Source of the DNA: UBA2040 sp965660955
Lineage (GTDB): Bacteria > Bacteroidota > Bacteroidia > Flavobacteriales_D > Crocinitomicaceae
Direction: 5' to 3'
Length of the DNA stretch: 17,361 nt
Assembly (NCBI GenBank): GCA_965660955.1
Contig: CBFIBY010000042.1
Coordinates: forward strand, 1 to 17,361
Positions 15,178 through 17,361 of this stretch are shown in pieces. The notes beneath the pieces are model-generated. The model had not been told where the DNA came from. It saw only the letters and a list, made by a program, of their open reading frames with translations, and did not search any database. A program made the position numbers and the translations under genes. The stretch's first letter is position 1. The number at the start of each line of letters is the position of its first letter.

Positions 15178-15941
15178 TGAATCGCGTTTTTGACTGGATC
15201 GAAAAATATAAGTTTGGCCTTATTGCTACGGTAGCGGGCTACATCTTTATTTTCTCCTATTTGCAGATGTCCTCCTTTACGCGTTATTATCCGATTGATC
15301 CCTTCGTTGATGGACCTGAAATCATAGCGGACGAAGAAATTCTTCTGGAACAAGATCAGATAGAAGTACCGCAAGATTTTGGCGGTGAATACAAGAACAT
15401 TACCAGAGACCGAAACGACCAACGAGAGAGAGGCGATAAAGACTGGTCTGAAAATCCACCAATGGATGGCGAAGCGTATGCTAAAGCTTTGGAGCAGACC
15501 TATAAAGATGAAACTGGCGGAGAAGCCAAGCGTGCTGAGATTCGAGAACAATACGAAGAGTTCAAAAAGCAAGAAGAAATACGGAAGAAGAAAGAAGCCG
15601 CCGAAAAGGCAAAAGGAAACAAAGGAGACGGAGGAACCAACACCCAATATAGTGGAAATGTCCTTGTGGAATCAGATGTGCCGGGACGAAATCCTAGCCG
15701 CTTGCCCATTCCCGGATATATGTGCGGAAAAGGAGCTTCAGGAACCATCGTAATGAATGTGGTGGTAAACAAAAGTGGGAACGTGGTCAGCGCGAAATTT
15801 AATTCAGGTGCAAGTTCCAGCTCAAATTATTGTATGATTGAAAATGCGCAGAAATATGCCATGAAATCAAGATATAATTATGACGGTTCGGCACCAAATT
15901 CTCAGTCAGGAAAGATTTATTACACTTTTATTTCGCAGTAA
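15177..15941 (+). CDS. Single-pass protein with TonB-like C-terminal domain
   Basis: The 254-residue protein has a short cytoplasmic start (WIEKYK), one membrane segment (~13-31), an acidic stretch (45-70), a charged coiled coil (~98-147, ending KKKEAAEKAKGNKGDGG) and a C-terminal TonB-like domain (~172-254). The last has GTIVMNVVVNKSGNVVSAKF, then a conserved-looking ENAQKYAMKSRYNY, ending GKIYYTFIS. This is the layout of Bacteroidota energy-transducer-like proteins. Differences from true TonB are the lack of a Pro-rich spacer and of histidine anywhere, including the TM histidine that E. coli TonB uses with ExbB/ExbD. Cys183 and Cys219 in the C-terminal domain could form a disulfide. No exbB or exbD is nearby. 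The start codon overlaps the WG-repeat stop by one base and the stop abuts the AAC(3) ATG. The energy-transducer role is uncertain. Confidence 0.8.
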   Translation: MNRVFDWIEKYKFGLIATVAGYIFIFSYLQMSSFTRYYPIDPFVDGPEIIADEEILLEQDQIEVPQDFGGEYKNITRDRNDQRERGDKDWSENPPMDGEAYAKALEQTYKDETGGEAKRAEIREQYEEFKKQEEIRKKKEAAEKAKGNKGDGGTNTQYSGNVLVESDVPGRNPSRLPIPGYMCGKGASGTIVMNVVVNKSGNVVSAKFNSGASSSSNYCMIENAQKYAMKSRYNYDGSAPNSQSGKIYYTFISQ

Positions 15942-16838
15942 ATGGCTTTCCGTGACACGCTTCGAGCACTAACTCCTCAATTTATCCTCGAACTTTTTCG
16001 AGCGAACAAACGGAAGAAGACCCGTCAAGCGATTGAAGACCAATTGCAAAAAGGGGATGTATTGACGCAAGAAGACCTCGAAAAGCAAATCCAAAAACTA
16101 GGAATAGTAGCGGGAGATGATGTACTCGTGCATTGTGCTTTTTCAAAGTTGGGCGCAATTCAAGGCGGGCCACAAACCTTAATCGATGCTTTTAAATCAG
16201 TTATTGGTGAAAAGGGAAATCTTCTGATGCCTTCCTCGCCAAACGCTTCGTTTCAGCTCGATTACATTCAAAAGTTAGAAATTTTTGATGTAGACAATGA
16301 ACCGTCAAAAATGGGGGCTGTCAGCGAGACATTTCGGAAAAATAAAGATGTTCTGCGTTCCGCTCATCCTACTGAACCTGTTTGTGTTTGGGGCAAAGAG
16401 GCCGAATGGTACACTACGGGACACGAAACTGACGGAACAGCTTATGGTATGAACAGTCCATTTTTCAAGCTCACAGAGAAGAAAGGCAAGATACTCTACA
16501 TCGGTGTGACTTTGGACAATGCGGGAACGAGTTTACATGTGCTGGAAGATGCAGTAGTCGATTTCAAATATCCTGTTTACGCGGACGAAGTTTTCAGCGT
16601 AAAGATTAAGAAAGGCTCTGAGTTCAGATCCATTCAAACCAAAGTGCACAATCCGGAACAGTCCAAAAAACGCAAGTGCGATGGTTTGTTGCCAATGTTC
16701 ACTGAAAAAGGAGTCGCGAGCAGATCAAAACTAGGCAAAGCAGAAACATGGGTGCTCGATGCCGATAAGATGCTCAAAGTAATGATTGCTGAATACACTG
16801 ACAAGGGGGTAACAATGTACACGCCACAAGGAGAGTAG
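15942..16838 (+). CDS. AAC(3)-family N-acetyltransferase
   Basis: The 298-residue protein matches the AAC(3) (antibiotic NAT) fold, which transfers acetyl from acetyl-CoA to an amino group. Family segments are VHCAFSKLGAIQGGPQTLIDAF (from residue 63), NLLMPSS, RSAHPTEPVCVWG (139-151), YGMNSPFFKL and KILYIGV, followed by TSLHVLED. His199 and Glu202 in the last segment occupy the catalytic His/Glu region, and His142 is in the conserved SHP-like motif. The first ~40 residues (TPQFILELFRANKRKKTRQ) are a basic amphipathic extension beyond the aminoglycoside-resistance enzymes. Members also act in sugar, antibiotic and glycan biosynthesis, so resistance should not be assumed. The ATG directly follows the TonB-like stop, and the GNAT gene starts 8 nt after this stop. 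Confidence 0.87.
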   Translation: MAFRDTLRALTPQFILELFRANKRKKTRQAIEDQLQKGDVLTQEDLEKQIQKLGIVAGDDVLVHCAFSKLGAIQGGPQTLIDAFKSVIGEKGNLLMPSSPNASFQLDYIQKLEIFDVDNEPSKMGAVSETFRKNKDVLRSAHPTEPVCVWGKEAEWYTTGHETDGTAYGMNSPFFKLTEKKGKILYIGVTLDNAGTSLHVLEDAVVDFKYPVYADEVFSVKIKKGSEFRSIQTKVHNPEQSKKRKCDGLLPMFTEKGVASRSKLGKAETWVLDADKMLKVMIAEYTDKGVTMYTPQGE

Positions 16839-16846
16839 ACGCAATT

Positions 16847-17361
16847 ATGATGACACTTCGAAAACTTCAAGCCATTGATTTAAAAGACTATGCATTCTGG
16901 CTGGAACCGCATCACGCGTATCATAAATTAAATGGACCCTACTACCCAAAGAAAAACTCCGATGAAATAACCGAATTCATTCATTTCTTGTTCACCTCTT
17001 TCGAAAACGGAAATGATGATCCAATGCCCAATAAAAAAATGATAGTCGACAGTACCGACCAGATTTTAGGCGAAGTGAGTTGGACCTGGAAATCTCAAGA
17101 AACAAATTGGATGGAAGTCGGCATTGTCATTTTCGATGAAGTGAATTGGAGCAGAGGACTAGGATCAAAAGCGATGCACATGTGGATAAGCGAGTTGTTC
17201 GCGGAAAAACCCGATTTGGTTCGCTTAGGTTTCACGACATGGTCGGGAAATTTGGGCATGGTTAAACTCGCTGAAAAACTTGGTATGAAGCAAGAAGCTG
17301 TCATTCGCAAAGCGAGGATTGTGGATGGGGAATATTTCGACTCGCTGAGTTTTGGCGTGTT
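16847..17361 (+). CDS. GNAT family N-acetyltransferase (3' truncated by window)
   Basis: An open frame from ATG 16847 (a second ATG is at 16850) runs without a stop to the right edge, giving 171 residues of an incomplete protein. It fits the GNAT fold, RimJ/RimL type. The start MTLRKLQAIDLKDYAFWLEP is a typical beta1-alpha1. Strand beta4 is MEVGIVIFDEVNW, the acetyl-CoA pyrophosphate loop is Arg103-Gly-Leu-Gly-Ser-Lys (motif A, R-x-x-G-x-x), and the later NLGMVKLAEKLGMKQEAVIRKARIVDGEY is the usual alpha4/beta6-7 region. The product is probably near 180 residues, so only the C-terminal end is missing. It is cytoplasmic; the substrate is unknown (amino group of a protein, peptide or small molecule). 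It follows the AAC(3) gene by 8 nt and is likely in the same operon. Confidence 0.85.
   Translation, partial: MMTLRKLQAIDLKDYAFWLEPHHAYHKLNGPYYPKKNSDEITEFIHFLFTSFENGNDDPMPNKKMIVDSTDQILGEVSWTWKSQETNWMEVGIVIFDEVNWSRGLGSKAMHMWISELFAEKPDLVRLGFTTWSGNLGMVKLAEKLGMKQEAVIRKARIVDGEYFDSLSFGV

Noticed and set aside
15126..15647. Long minus-strand open frame of 173 codons overlapping the WG-repeat and TonB-like genes
   Set aside because: It is a shadow of two well-supported plus-strand genes, is low-complexity (Phe/Ser-rich from antisense of Lys/Glu codons) and has no recognisable domain.
1..17361. Mobile elements, CRISPR arrays, phage defence cassettes, tRNA or rRNA genes
   Set aside because: I looked for transposase motifs, spaced direct repeats, integrases and RNA-gene signatures on both strands and saw none; gene content is chromosomal and evenly composed.

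Overview
The window looks like about 17 kb of chromosome from a low-GC member of the Bacteroidota, most likely the Flavobacteriales. I infer this from several things. There are two secreted proteins with type IX secretion system (T9SS) C-terminal sorting domains, one of type B (gliding-motility-associated C-terminus) and one of type A. There is a DUF4290 gene next to murA. Shine-Dalgarno sequences are absent, and the -7 promoter element TAnnTTTG recurs upstream of most transcription units. DnaJ keeps only half of its zinc fingers, which I remember as a flavobacterial trait. A Fluviicola/Crocinitomicaceae-like organism would fit, but I cannot prove the genus. I see no insertion sequence, prophage, CRISPR array, tRNA or rRNA, and no gap over 300 bases without a gene.

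Layout. (1) 1-3551: 3' part of a giant PKD-repeat surface protein ending in a T9SS type B signal. (2) 3643-6082: tight operon of DUF4290, murA (Asp replaces the usual catalytic Cys) and a TlpA-like thioredoxin. (3) 6165-7364: an OmpA-like outer-membrane protein whose peptidoglycan-binding domain is replaced by a SPOR-like domain, ending in a strong terminator. (4) 7517-9206: grpE-dnaJ chaperone operon. (5) 9289-11103: a T9SS type A secreted protein, facing a parallel beta-helix lipoprotein on the minus strand (11181-12581), with a shared bidirectional terminator between them. (6) 12711-12965: type B ribosomal protein L31, divergent from the lipoprotein, with its own promoter and terminator. 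(7) 13075-17361: a compact operon of a WG-repeat periplasmic protein, a TonB-like membrane protein, an AAC(3)-family acetyltransferase and a GNAT acetyltransferase that runs off the window. The first three genes touch or overlap.

How the genes work together. The window mixes housekeeping functions (cell-wall precursor synthesis, DnaK co-chaperones, ribosome) with envelope and surface proteins. The least explained unit is the last operon. It joins an exported protein with eleven evenly spaced WG repeats, a single-pass protein with a TonB-like C-terminal domain but no histidine in its membrane segment, and two acetyltransferases of different folds. No ExbB/ExbD is nearby. A role in envelope or glycan modification is possible, but that is inference. 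Nothing here is clearly a previously undescribed system; the last operon is the best candidate for follow-up.
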